This document shows positions 10,601-20,263 of a stretch of DNA of 64,000 nucleotides, one piece after another. Source of the DNA: Nelumbo lutea (Eukaryota > Streptophyta > Magnoliopsida > Proteales > Nelumbonaceae); the NCBI GenBank assembly GCA_022828595.1, contig JAKGHH010000001.1, forward strand, positions 67,142,401 to 67,206,400, given 5' to 3'. Under the pieces are notes generated by a model. That model was given only the letters and a program-made list of their open reading frames with translations. It was not told the origin of the DNA and did no database searches. Made by a program: the position numbers and the translations under genes. Numbering within the stretch: position 1 is the first letter of the stretch; every line of letters starts with the position of its first letter.

Positions 10601-12785
10601 AGTCTTCGGCCTAGCTCTCAGGTATAGTACGACAAGTCTGAAGTTTTAAATGCTAATAGGACAATAATAAGACTCTACATCTATTATGTATTATTTTATT
10701 ACTTTTTCTTTTTCTATATGTATTATATTCAATTACTTTTTCTTATTTTACTGTGTTTTGAATTAAGTTGATTTGTATATGGAATGATAGAAAAGAATAA
10801 AATTTCTTGGGTTGTGGGCTTTAAGTCCTATCAATAAAGAGGAGGAAGGAGGTCTTGGTTGAAACCGAACAAACTGACCAACCGTGGGTTTTTATTGCAA
10901 GTTGGGTTTTTATTTCTTTGGGTCGGTTTTGATTGATTTAGTAGTCAACCCGATATAGTCGATTCAGTTGACAAAACTATGTATAACCAAACCGAACCGA
11001 CCCATGTACAGCCCTAGCTTTTAGTTCTCTCATGAAATACAAGATCAGAAGCAATCTTAGTTGCACTAATTGTCATCATAGAGAGGATTAGATGAAGGAA
11101 GATCAACACCAAATTTAGTCAAGAGAGATTGTAGTCAAATGATCTCACTACATACAGATGACGTAGCCCTATACTTCGCTTTAGTAGATGATTTAGAGAT
11201 TATTTGTTGCTTCTTGCACTCTGCAACTCCATCTGCTAAGGTGTACTCTAACAAATTTGTTAATATTGAAATTCTCCTTCGAATTTGTCTCCCTTTGAGT
11301 CTGAGTAGAGGGTACTCACTTGAATGTTGGAAACACTTCTGACTTTCGTCTAAGAAAAATATATCCAAGTATACATGATACAATCATCAATAAACAATAC
11401 AAAGTACTTGTATGATTTTATCACCACTTGGAGTTACTCCTAAGTTCCTATGAATGGTTTCATTTTTTATCCTATCCTTTCTAGTTTTTCCAATCACCCA
11501 TCTCGGAATACACATTTCTGCCACACTCTCTTTGGACATGTTGCTTCTTGATTGCCCAACACTTTGCTGCATAGATCCTTCCGGTGATGTTTATGATGTT
11601 TTCAGCATTCTAGAACTACATTATTAAAAGAAATTTATAGGCTTCAGCCTCAGCTCAAATTAATTATTTCTGACATTGATTGTTTTCAGTTTGCATTTAT
11701 ACTTTAATTCTATTTTTCTAACTTATCTCTCAGTATTAATCTAGAAGTGGCATTCATTTTCAACTTTGTTTCCAGGTACATCATGGGGGTGCCGGAACAA
11801 CAGCTGCTGGCCTTAAAGCTGCGGTATCTGTGATCACATGTTTTCTTGTCTTGGTTTCTATTCAATGTTTGTTCTACTGGCTAATAACACATTTTTTTAC
11901 ATATATCCAGTGTCCAACAACTATTGTCCCTTTCTTCGGAGACCAACCTTTCTGGGGAGAACAAGTGCATGCTAGAGGAGTAGGTCCTGCCCCTATCCCG
12001 GTTGATGAGTTCTCACTTCCAAGGCTGGTTGATGCGATTATGTTCATGTTAGATTCTGAGGTAATAGTCAACAATTTTGTAGAATATATTTCCCTTGTTG
12101 GGTGTTCTCAAGTGCATTGTTTCCAATCCAAGGATGGATGTCATGGCCTGCTTCCATGAGATGAAGTTACTGCCACCCTGTAATGACTACAAACCAAAAA
12201 AGATGTACAAAACCATTATAAACCGTGTTTGGAGAGACTGATCAGATCAGTGATGCATAATTATCTCTCATCTACCAGTAAGAAAAAAGGAAAAATCTTT
12301 CTCATGTGAAAGCAAGAAGGTATGAAGAGAGTTCCAAAACTGTAAATCCAACTTCCCCTCCCCCAGCCCCCCCACCCCACCCAGAGAAAAAAAAATATAT
12401 CTAAAAACTTGTATATGGGTGCAAGCATCCCCACAAAAGAAAGGTTTTGAGAATTGGGAACTGGTTTTGGTAGTTCAAAGCTAAGGGTATCCGATCTACT
12501 GTCCATAGTTCTCAAATCCTTTAAATTTATTAAAGCATTTTAGATTTTCATGGACAGCAAGCAAAAGATAATACCTTATGGACCTATTAACAATCATTGC
12601 AGGTGAAGGAGCGGGCAATGAAACTAGCCAAAGCTATCAAATCTGAGGATGGAGTAGAAGGAGCAGTAAGAGCTTTCTTTAAGCATCTTCCTTCCAAAAA
12701 GCCCGAGTCTCAACCATCACCAGTGCCATCAGGTTTCTACGAACAATGCTTTGGTTCTGTAAGAAGATGTTTTGGTTGCTCATAA
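4667..12785 (+). CDS. UGT80A2-like: Sterol 3-beta-glucosyltransferase, UGT80 type (3' part, five exons)
   Basis: Transfers glucose from UDP-glucose to the 3-OH of membrane sterols to make steryl glucosides (EC 2.4.1.173). Exons: 4667-4769, 4904-4980, 11776-11823, 11911-12060 and 12603-12785, all with AG acceptors and GT donors and consistent phase. They encode [24 protein letters not shown], the sugar-donor region with [16 protein letters not shown] and [18 protein letters not shown], then [10 protein letters not shown], and a C terminus ending RRCFGCS before TAA. The motif order and ending match plant UGT80A proteins as I recall them. No stop or frameshift is seen in these exons. The N-terminal exons are not found in 1-4666, so the gene starts upstream. 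The intron 4981-11775 is 6.8 kb and packed with transposon debris, but its GT and AG are kept. UGT80B1 is the main alternative name. Confidence 0.93.
5100..5290 (-). pseudogene. copia reverse transcriptase, N-terminal scrap
   Basis: The minus strand encodes [11 protein letters not shown] near 5245-5213, the copia RT motif that carries a metal-binding Asp. In another frame it gives [14 protein letters not shown] (near 5165-5125) and a SDYSLF-like end. At least one frameshift separates them. The YVDD motif is absent because the element ends here. Confidence 0.8.
5821..6935 (-). pseudogene. copia GAG-pre-integrase and integrase remnant
   Basis: The minus ORF at 6935-6327 encodes [20 protein letters not shown], the HH part of the GAG-pre-integrase zinc-binding domain. 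It continues to an integrase-core start with [10 protein letters not shown] and [13 protein letters not shown] (first catalytic Asp region). A second ORF, 6174-5821, carries the downstream [18 protein letters not shown] block typical of the copia integrase C-terminal side. Stops separate them. A local direct duplication of ACATTATGTTGAATCATTAA occurs near 6327-6385. Confidence 0.8.
7261..7540 (-). pseudogene. copia gag C-terminal region with zinc-knuckle remnant
   Basis: The minus strand near 7450-7380 reads as a [21 protein letters not shown] segment in one frame, resembling a degenerate retroviral CCHC knuckle. Reading frames are broken. Its place between the gag part at 8056-8295 and the pre-integrase part at 6935 fits the element order. 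Confidence 0.5.
7556..7908 (+). mobile_element. LINE 3' fragment (RNase H end) nested in copia gag
   Basis: The + strand encodes [16 protein letters not shown], then, after an internal stop, [17 protein letters not shown]. These are the plant LINE-type RNase H (RVT_3) core and C-terminal motifs. A 3' UTR follows, ending GTTATTGATAAAAAAATG. Copia gag sequence lies on both sides in the opposite orientation, so this is an insertion of a 5'-truncated LINE into the copia element. Confidence 0.65.
8056..8295 (-). pseudogene. copia gag N-terminal remnant
   Basis: The open segment MWDYLDGTT...[19 protein letters not shown]...[11 protein letters not shown] resembles the UBN2/Retrotran_gag region of copia gag ([12 protein letters not shown] and W/YLE...Y blocks). 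It lies just inside the 5' LTR and PBS of the antisense element, as expected for gag. Confidence 0.65.
8557..8568 (-). other. Primer binding site of the antisense copia element
   Basis: The minus strand reads TGGTATCAAAGC, one mismatch from the TGGTATCAGAGC complementary to initiator tRNA-Met that most plant copia elements use. It lies directly inside the end of the LTR at 8569. Confidence 0.85.
8569..8787 (-). repeat. 5' LTR of the antisense copia element (219 bp)
   Basis: On the minus strand the LTR begins TGTAGAGATAATGAGGG at 8787 and ends TTTGTTAACA at 8569 (TG...CA), directly before the PBS. The partner 3' LTR is missing. Confidence 0.8.
8788..9423. other. UGT80 intron sequence without recognised features
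   Basis: AT-rich and non-coding on both strands. I see no transposon ends here. It is probably part of the original intron. Confidence 0.5.
9424..9719 (-). repeat. 3' LTR of the second antisense copia fragment
   Basis: Minus-strand TG...CA limits follow the polypurine tract. The segment includes ATGCCCTTGTAGGGC and a CAAATTCGAATTTG-rich part. The inner boundary is firm; the outer one (9424) is inferred from a terminal CA only. Confidence 0.6.
9762..10164. mobile_element. hAT-type MITE (403 bp)
   Basis: TIRs TGAGTGTGCAACTTGGG (left) and TAGGGGTGCAAATTGGG (right, read inward), flanked by 8-bp near duplicates GTCAACAA (9754-9761) and GTAAACAA (10165-10172), 7 of 8. The interior is rich in GGGCTTGGGTTGGGC and ATATATGCATAT-type motifs. 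The same family occurs at 27764-28169. It is inserted in the copia 3' fragment. Confidence 0.85.
10301..11016. mobile_element. hAT-type non-autonomous element (716 bp)
   Basis: TIRs TAGGGCTGTTCA (left) and TAGGGCTGTACA (right, read inward), flanked by GTTTTTAG (10293-10300) and GCTTTTAG (11017-11024), 7 of 8. Both arms carry AACCGA(A)CCGACC-type motifs. No transposase ORF is visible. It too sits in the antisense copia fragment. Confidence 0.85.
11135..11383 (-). pseudogene. copia RNase H remnant
   Basis: Encodes [18 protein letters not shown] followed by a [12 protein letters not shown] stretch. This corresponds to the copia RNase H block KKQ-x-ISRSSTEAEYRA, whose conserved E is here replaced by K. 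The upstream reading frame merges with unrelated sequence. Confidence 0.8.
11410..11575 (-). mobile_element. LINE reverse-transcriptase C-terminal scrap
   Basis: The minus strand encodes [14 protein letters not shown] and [11 protein letters not shown]. This resembles the [17 protein letters not shown]...LGVAPI-x-DK block found near the C terminus of many plant LINE/RT-derived sequences. It is short, has no 3' tail, and joins copia sequence at about 11400. Confidence 0.55.
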
Positions 12786-13761
12786 TTCCCAGATCCATTT
12801 TGTTGCCCCTTCTCCTTTTCCTTTGTACCTCATTTTCATTTTTCTTCTTTGTTTTCATTTCCAATGTTCTTGTATTCAATTATTACAGTTTTCTTGTGAA
12901 AATTATCTCATTTTCACATTATACCTTCCCCCATATATAAGGTGAGTTTCAGTGTATTACTAATCAAACTTTGTAGCATGATCCTTCACATATTTTCTAT
13001 GGAAATCCTTTTTGTTTTCTCCCATGGAATTAGAATTGACGAACTTTACTGAACTTTGTAATGTATGTCCATGATCCATTCTTGTGGTATTGTAGCATGT
13101 AGGTGACGTATATGCTATTTAACATGTTGATGGTGGATAAATGGCCTATAGAACATAATTTGATCAATAACCTACTTGAGATTATTTAATGAAATAGCAT
13201 GATTTTGGTGTAGAGTATTGAAGTCCAATAGGCAAGGTTTTAAATTTCGAAATGATGGGTGTATCGTATATTTAAAAGTCTGATATGGGATAGTGGAAAA
13301 TGGGTGGTATCATCTTTTTTCCACCATATCAGATCGTATATGGGGTGTATTGAAAAAGATACGGCCAAAAACTGGGAAAAAAAATTAAAAGGGGGGGGGG
13401 GGGGGAAGCAAGTTTCTTTCCCCTAAAAGGCTGAAATAAGCTCTCTTTTTACCCTTAAATGACTTTAAAACTCTAAGCCTCATTCCTAGAGTGCTAGATG
13501 TGCAAAAATTTGCAAGAAACAAGCATGGATTGTTATTTTTTTTTAAGATTTTTTAAATTTTTAAAAAATATGACAAAAATAATTAAGCTTTTTTTTTTCA
13601 TTTTTTATAATATCTTGTGATTTCTTTTTTTTTTTCCTTAAATGTTTAAATCTATGTTGATTTACATTTGTTACGTTCAAAATCATAATTTTTTGTGTTG
13701 AGTAGATCTATAGAAATTTTATGAAGATATTTAGGGAAAATATATGCCTATAAAGACTTAA
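12786..13761. other. UGT80 3' flank; no further gene seen
   Basis: The first few hundred bases after the stop probably hold the 3' UTR, though no single canonical AATAAA is decisive. A 15-base G run lies at 13391-13405, followed by T-rich sequence. No coding is supported. Confidence 0.5.
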
Positions 13762-14110
13762 TATGTTTTAAATATGTGGATTTATCTATTATATCTATAG
13801 AGCAATTGAAATTTCTTTTTTAATATTTTTTATTTGTTATATTTTTAAAATTAAAATTAAATAATAATTAATTATATTTTACCATTTGATCACAATGATT
13901 GAATATATTATAATTCTATGGATAATCTATAATATCCATAGAACAATTGAAATTTCTTCTTTAATAATTTTTTTATTTTATATTTTTAGAATTAAAAATA
14001 AATATTAACTAATTATATTTTATCATTTTATCACAATGGCTGAATATATTATAATTCTATGGATGATTTATCATATCTAGAAAGCAATTGAAATTTCTTC
14101 TTTAATAACT
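13762..14110. repeat. 141-bp AT-rich tandem repeat, about 2.5 copies
   Basis: GAATATATTATAATTCTATGG recurs at 13901 and 14042. The block AGCAATTGAAATTTCTTCTTTAATA follows each, and an older copy precedes them at about 13762. No coding is seen. Confidence 0.75.
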
Positions 14111-15894
14111 ACTTTTTGAATATGTTGTATAATGTTTATTTATTTTTATTTTTATAATTTTTGAAAATAAAATAATAAGTAGTTATTATTTATATTTCAC
14201 TTAGAAGTTGTGTAATTGCATGTTTTATGGTTGGATAGGAGAGTTGGATTTTCCCCATCCCATAAACTTAAGAATTATAATTTAGAAATTATAGTCAAGC
14301 GTAGATTTTTTAATAAAATTATAATTAACTACGGGAATCTATTATGGTGTGATTAGAATCACATGTTCTTAACTACTACACACTCCAAAGTAGAATTTTG
14401 TAGATTATGGTATGTGCGTTCTATAGCCGGTTTAACTTTTAAGGTGTATAAACAATTTAGGTGAAAGATATATTTGATCAAATATTGCAAAACGTAAGCC
14501 AAAATGCCATTGGTGTGGTTGAAAACACGAGATTTACGTATGTTCCATCAACTACAAGATTATTTATTTTCAAACTGGTATGGTTGTGTCTTGAATTCTT
14601 TATTTTGACCTGCTTCATGAACCCGCTCTAAATTAAGTGGAGAAGAAACTCAAAGGAAAATCATTGGGGGTGCTGGGGTGGAGCATCCCGCAAGAGTACA
14701 GACCTGATTCATATTAAGCTTATAGGATCCAAACCGAATATGAAGAGTTATGCATTTTGGGGTTTTTCTCTCTTGTATATTTAGGTCTTTGTCTTGTAAG
14801 AGAAGTTGAGAGACTGGGTATATTTGGGATTTGGGATCCAAACCGATTCATATTCAGCTCTGTATTCTTCTCCATTCCTGATTTTATAGTGGATTTATAC
14901 TCCTTTTTTGCCTATGGATATAAGCAATAAGCCAAATCACGTAAATTCTTACGTCTTCTCTGTTTACTTCTCTTTATCTTTGTTTTTTCCTTTTGTTTTT
15001 GGGTGTCATTCAAATCTGCATTTGAGTTTTTTGGCAAAACAAATTATCATGGTGTGTTCCACAACCTATTAGTTTTTTTAGCTCCAAAATTTACTCCAGA
15101 TGCCACCTTAAAATGTTCCACAACCTATTAAAAAACAAAACTTCCATGATATTGAATTACCTCTATTGTGATTTCGCCTATAGGTTTAGCTGAAGCTGAC
15201 GATCTAAAGTGATGCCATTCTTTGACAACAGGAAATGGTTTAAAAATAAATAAATTTATTTTAGGATTTTAAGGAAACAAACACATATCTGATTTCTTCT
15301 TGACAATTGGTAATAGGGGGGCATTGATAACAATTGAAGTGGCTGAACTGCTTTTTCTTATAGTGAATAAGTTATTAAAGAGGTTATGAGGTCCTTCACA
15401 ATTGAGGCTGAAGTTGGGTTGATTACAAACACTTGAATATTTTGTTATTTGACCATTCTATCCATTAAAACAAGGTTTAAAGCAAATCGCATTGTTTTGT
15501 GCGTATTGTATCAGTATCGAGGCAATATGGCACGATAAATACTGAGTCTGGGTATTCTAATGGATTCAAATGTTAATGCCCATCCTTGTCTACTTGTCTA
15601 ATATATTATGCTGAAAAAATAAATAAAAATGTTATTGTATCTTTTGAAATAAATGCTCGATATGCAACTTTTGTGTACCTAGAAGCTTACTGGGTGGAAT
15701 AAAAATACCCTCTCTTGCAGGCCGAATCACCATGATTAATGCTTCCACGAGCATGATGCCTCAATTCATTATGAGGTTTTTCAAAATCTCAAGAAACACT
15801 ATAAATGATATAAATAAGATGTAGAGAAGCTTAATTTAGGAAAAGAATATGACAGAAAGCCAATTCATCTAATAAATTGGGAGAGTGTGCACCC
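14111..15894. other. Unrecognised intergenic stretch
   Basis: AT-rich with scattered short ORFs that lack plausible composition. GGGATCCAAACCG(A) appears twice (about 14728 and 14834), the only local duplication noticed. No gene or transposon terminus is supported. Confidence 0.5.
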
Positions 15895-16317
15895 CTAAGA
15901 GATGGGGCGGGCTTGGGTGGAAAGTTCTAAACGATCAAAACAAATTATGGGTAAGTTGTCTAAAGTAAGTACCTTAGAAGAGAATTTTTTTAGAAAGCCA
16001 AGACTGCCAAAGGCATTTCTTGGGTGTGAAGGGGTCCACCAATCGAGACATCTCCTAAAAAAAGTATTGGTTGGATGATAGGGAATTTGTAATTCAGTAA
16101 ATTTCTGGGAAGACAATTGGGCTGATAAAAAGAAATCACTAACCAAGCAATCGACCCAAATGATAATCTCTGCTAAGTTGATTGATTTTGAGAGAATGGT
16201 GTGGAAAGAAGGTAGTATTCGGGAATTAGTTCCCTTGGAAGTGTGGCAAAAAATCAAAACAATCCTTCTCCCCTCAAGCCCTGTTGTTGATGGAATGATT
16301 TGGAGGTTTGATCTTAA

Positions 16318-17219
16318 GGCTCCGTTTGGTTTGTGGGATGGGGATGAGAAAAAGGGAATATTTCTAAAAATATTCTCTTTTTTCTCTTTATTTTGAGGGA
16401 AAAAGAGGGATGGGATGAGAAATATGTGGGATGTCAGATCGCAAAATCATAGATTTGGGGTTGCACCAAAACCTTACGATCCCAGTGGAAAATTTTGAGA
16501 AAGATGAGGGAGTGAGGAACGGTTTGTGTGAAAGATACAGAAGAGGAGCTGGTTCGGTGACAGTGGCATTCGAACCCAGAAGCAGGAGCTGGAGGGGTCA
16601 CACCAAAACCATCGGCGATCTGCTACCTCCCCTTCTTTGAAGACAGTCGCCAGGTGACGTTCTCTGCCAACACCCCTTGAAGTGAGAATCTTTCATTTCA
16701 GCAGAGAAGCGATGCTGAAGCTGAAATCCAGAGTGATAATAACCAGTCGAGGCTGAAGCTGAGATTAACAGGTCTAGCGATACTAAAGCTGAGATTAACC
16801 AGCTGAAATCCAACGATATTGAACACTCAAGCTGAGATTAACCAGCGATACTGAAGCTGATAGTAACCCTCCTTCCAAGGCAACCACATTCCAAATAGCA
16901 GTGAACTGTCATCCGCGAATTGAACCCAACGGTTGCTTCTGCTGGGGAGATGCTTTCGGGGGATTTGCGGGCGTGCACATTTCTACTGCACGGAAATGTA
17001 ATCGCGTACAACGATGTGGCAGTGTGGCAGGTAGTGGAAGACTGGGAGAAGCATTATTCATCATCTCCAACAGCACTGTCCGAAGGTAAGAGATGATGAA
17101 TAGTATTTTTCCCATTATTTTCCCATATAAAACCAAGGAAATATGAATTTTTACACTTTCCCATCCCATCCCATCTTTTTCCATCCCACCTAAAATCTTT
17201 GCACTAACCAAACAGAGCC
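16318..17219. mobile_element. Tourist-like (PIF/Harbinger) element nested in the LINE (902 bp)
   Basis: TIRs GGCTCCGTTTGGT (left) and ACCAAACAGAGCC (right), with the 3-bp duplication TAA at 16315-16317 and 17220-17222. TAA/TTA duplications define PIF/Harbinger. Removing the element and one TAA leaves the LINE reading frame continuous (DLK then GKF), which confirms the boundaries. The interior has a loose repeat of GAAGCTGAGATTAACCAG. Small ORFs inside are not recognised. Confidence 0.88.
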
Positions 17220-17609
17220 TAAAGGAAAGTTTACGGTTAGGTCGACATATAATGAGGCTAGTCTTACCGCAAGAGTTTTAAGAGAGCCAAACATGATGCT
17301 AAGCAAAATCTAGGGGCTCTTGTTACGCCCAAAAATTAAAACTTTCTTGTTTCTCTTTTGTGGTCGTCTCTCCACAAAAGCCCTTCTTCTTAAGAAAGGT
17401 TTTCCCATTGATGGCTTTTGTGGGAAAGAGGAAGATACAAATCATGTTTTCAAGAGTTGCGCTTTATGCAAATCAAGTTTGGATGGCTGCTAGCTAGAAC
17501 TTATCCTATCCAAATATCAACCATCAAAATATTGTTGACTGCCAGCAAGCAAGATAAAACATTTACTTGGAGACAAATTGGGTGGATACCACCTAAAGGG
17601 AGGGGATCA

Positions 17610-18073
17610 AGATAAATTTCGATGCCTCTCGAATCAGAGATGGTTCTTGTGCTATTGCCTGCGTGGCCAGAAACTTCTATGGTGAGGTGCTCGAAGTTAA
17701 GGCTTATCTTATGGGAATCACCACCATTAATCTCGCAAAAGCCTAGGCGGCCTGAGAAGCCCACAAAATGGCATTAAACTTTGCTAACTCCCTTGTTACT
17801 ACTATTGAGGGTGATTCTCTTTTTATCATTTCTTGTCTAAACAGGAAGTCCGAAACCCCTTGGAGATTGAAGATCATCATTGATGAATGTTGCAAGCTGA
17901 GCGAGTTTCTGGAATTTAGGATTTCTTATCATCATGAGTTTCGTAAAGCCAACCAAGCTGCGGCCTGGGCTGCTCAAGAAGCTCTCCTCTCCCATGACAC
18001 CACCTTGCATTTTTGCTCTTTTAACATTCCTATTGAATTGCTTTCTATTTGTAGAGCAGATGTTAGGGGCTGA
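17610..18073 (+). pseudogene. LINE RNase H (RVT_3) domain
   Basis: IKINFDASRIRDGSCAIACV, then AYLMGITTINLAKA with stops, EGDSLFIISCLNR, and the C-terminal HEFRKANQAAAWAA (the HxxRxxNxAA-type motif). The order D (FDAS), E (in EVKAY), D (GDS) matches plant LINE RNase H. At least two in-frame stops occur, near 17744-17753. Confidence 0.8.
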
Positions 18074-18119
18074 GCTACCCCCTGTTGGGTGGCTCCTGTT
18101 ATTTTTTACCAAAACAAAG

Positions 18120-18639
18120 GGGAAAATACCCGATTAGTACCATGTATTTTGGGCCTAGTGCCATTTTGGTCCCCAAACATTAAAATGCGACAATTTAGTA
18201 CTTGAACTTTCAAAATGCATCAATCTAGTACCTGACGTTAATTAGTTGTTAACCAATCTTTAAGTGGCATTTTAAAAAGACACAAATGCCCTTCAATTGT
18301 CATCTAATTTTCTTTATCAACCATCTAAGCATTGACAAAAAATTAACAATCCCAAATCCTTGACTTTTCATTTCAAGAACGTTGACAAAAAAATTACAAA
18401 CCCCAACTTTCTTGATGAGAAGAGACAAGGATTTGGGACTGTTAATTTTTTGCCAACGTTTGGATGGTTGATAAAGAAAATTAGATGATACTTGAAGGGC
18501 ATTTGTGTCTTTTTAAAATATCACTTAAAGATTGATTAACAGCTGATTAACGACAGGTACTAGATTGACACATTTTGAAAGCTTAGGGACCAAAATGACA
18601 CTATGCCTAAAGTATAGGGTACTAATCAGGAATTTTCCC
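18120..18639. mobile_element. Mutator-like foldback MITE (about 520 bp)
   Basis: Very long imperfect TIRs: GGGAAAATACCCGATTAGTA (left) pairs with GGGAAAATTCCTGATTAGTA (right, read inward), and similarity continues through GTCATTTTGGTCCC and TCAATCTAGTACCTG. The flanks are AAAACAAAG and an A-run ending AAAAAAAAG, an approximate 9-bp duplication as expected for Mutator-like insertion into the LINE's A-rich tail. No coding. Confidence 0.75.
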
Positions 18640-18923
18640 AAAAAAAAAGATTGTAGATATTCTAAACATTGCATCAAAATACATGATTAAGACATTTAGT
18701 TAAGAAACTTCATCTGGTCCTTGAAACTATTTTAGATGAGACTTTATTAGGAAAACACAGAAACCTTAAGGAGGAAAAAAAACATCTATTTTAGATGATA
18801 TATATGGTGATTGTTTGTAGTGCTAGTGCTTTAGAAAAACCACAAATTACACCGGTAATAGGATATATGGGATTTAGGTATCTCATAAGAATGGACCTAA
18901 GCCCCATGCATCAGATTTGAAGT
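18640..18923. other. Unrecognised spacer
   Basis: Non-coding AT-rich spacer between the foldback element and the copia element. It ends with the copia target duplication GAAGT at 18919-18923. Confidence 0.5.
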
Positions 18924-20251
18924 TGTTAGAGTTGGTTGAGTAGTGATAGTTTTGTCTTTTCATTATATGTTATGTTGTGTGAAGGAAGGTTAGATCAATC
19001 ATATGGATTATCAAACAATGCTAGATGGTTGGGCAAATTTTCAAAAATTTTCTTACAACCTTTTGGGAATCGTATTCTTAGTTTTAGAAAAACTACAGTT
19101 TTCAAGATTCGTTCTTGCACTGAAACCGGACCAATTCTAAAACCAAAAGAAAGGGAGAAGTATACCTGATACGGATTCCACAAGTGTAGCTCCCAAAGTG
19201 GTAGTTCACACCCAAATTGAATCCCAAAACCATCCTCCACTAAAGATGGTGCAACTTGGAATGAAGTCGGTTCAGCAACACAGTTTTCAGAAAAACTGCA
19301 ATCCAACTCTTTGGATCATACAAGGGAGGTGAGCACGAAATAAATATGATATTTTTTTGCAAAAATCAAAAATCAGAACTGATCAAGATCAGTCACAAAG
19401 ATGGAGAACAAATTAGGGTTTCTAGGGTGGCAAGAGCAGAGAGAAAGATCTGAGAGCATATGTGTAACTAGAGCAGTTCAATCTCTCATTTTATAAGCCT
19501 TAAGTAGCACCACTCCTAATCAAATTAGGAGGTTTCTAATCCAAATCTTTATTTGGATTTGAACTCTATAAGTGGATAGACTTATCCTCTTATCCTAATG
19601 GGTGCTCCAAACCCTTATCTAAACCCATATTCGCCCAAGTCACATGACTGCTTAACATGTCATGTGACCTCTCAATTAATCTAATTAATCATTGGTTTTA
19701 GTCACAATAAACAAATGGTTCACGTCCGATCCAACACCTAGTGCAGTACCATAATTGAATCTAAGGGTTATGTGTAACTTTTTAGTTTTTCCCATCAGTC
19801 TCCAAGGTGCAGCACATTAGTGTCAGCCTTGGCAGGATAAACTCTCCAAGTTTATTCAACGGCTAAGAACATTCTAAACTAACATGAGTTTCATTAGTGT
19901 CCAGTTTAAGGGGTAATTACACAAAAATACACCAATCATAACATGAAACAATTATAAACTTGTACTCATTTACAATAAATGTATCAACACATCAATTTGA
20001 TTGGAGCTAAGGGCATACACTGTTTAACAGTGTTTTTATAGTTTAGTTTACTTTTAACTCACATGTCCCACACTTAAGTAGGGACATATTAGACATTGTA
20101 CCCTGATTTAGTAAACATATAAATATTTGGTCGACTGTGAGAGATGGGACTCCTCAATTTGACAGTTTCTCTTCTCCAATTCTTCTTCTCCTTCTTCTTC
20201 TCTTCTTCATCTCTCCTTTTCTGAACTGGAATAGTCTAAGCCATTAAAACA
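18924..20251 (+). repeat. 5' LTR of the copia element, interrupted
   Basis: Starts TGTTAGAGTTGGTTGAG and ends CATTAAAACA. Outside the 1,050-bp insert it aligns with the 3' LTR: both share the ACATGTCCCACACTTAA block, the ATATAAATATTTGGTCGACT block and the TTCTTCTCC-rich R/U5 part. The undisturbed length would be about 278 bp. Confidence 0.9.
18980..20029 (-). mobile_element. Solo LTR of a second copia family inside the 5' LTR
   Basis: On the minus strand it runs from TGTTAAACAGTGTATGCCC to CCTAACCTTCCTTCA. The same termini and blocks (TATGCCCTTAGCT, TAATTTGATTAGGAG-like segments, CTCCCAAAG...GTTCACACCCAA) occur in the LTR at 58023-59933. A short GTGT duplication flanks it. With no internal region present, it is a solo LTR left by LTR-LTR recombination. 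Confidence 0.8.
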
Positions 20252-20263
20252 TGGTATTAGAGC
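20252..20263 (+). other. PBS of the copia element
   Basis: TGGTATTAGAGC, one mismatch from the initiator tRNA-Met complement TGGTATCAGAGC, directly after the 5' LTR. Confidence 0.9.

Larger units (their letters stand above)
9424..11400 (-). mobile_element. Second antisense copia 3' fragment with nested hAT elements
   Basis: On the minus strand, RNase H coding (11383-11135) runs toward a polypurine tract TTTTGAGGGGG (about 9730-9720) and a 3' LTR starting TGTAGAGAATTTGGG at 9719 and ending GATTGCAGAACA near 9424. The stretch between is split by two hAT-type elements (9762-10164 and 10301-11016). The 5' part of the copia element is missing. Confidence 0.75.
15895..18118 (+). mobile_element. 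L1-type LINE, 3' half, decayed
   Basis: The + strand encodes, with stops and frameshifts, KLWVSCLKSKYLR (RT thumb side), FWEDNWADKKK, then VDGMIWRFDLK continuing after a nested element as GKFTVRSTYNEASLTARV. This is the zf-RVT region typical of plant L1 elements. It ends with an RNase H domain (about 17610-18073) and an A-rich end near 18111-18118. Endonuclease and RT core are missing. Confidence 0.8.

Noticed and set aside
13220..15560. CAAGGTTTTAAA-like phrases near both ends, thought to be transposon termini
   Set aside because: They are in direct, not inverted, orientation and the similarity is short.
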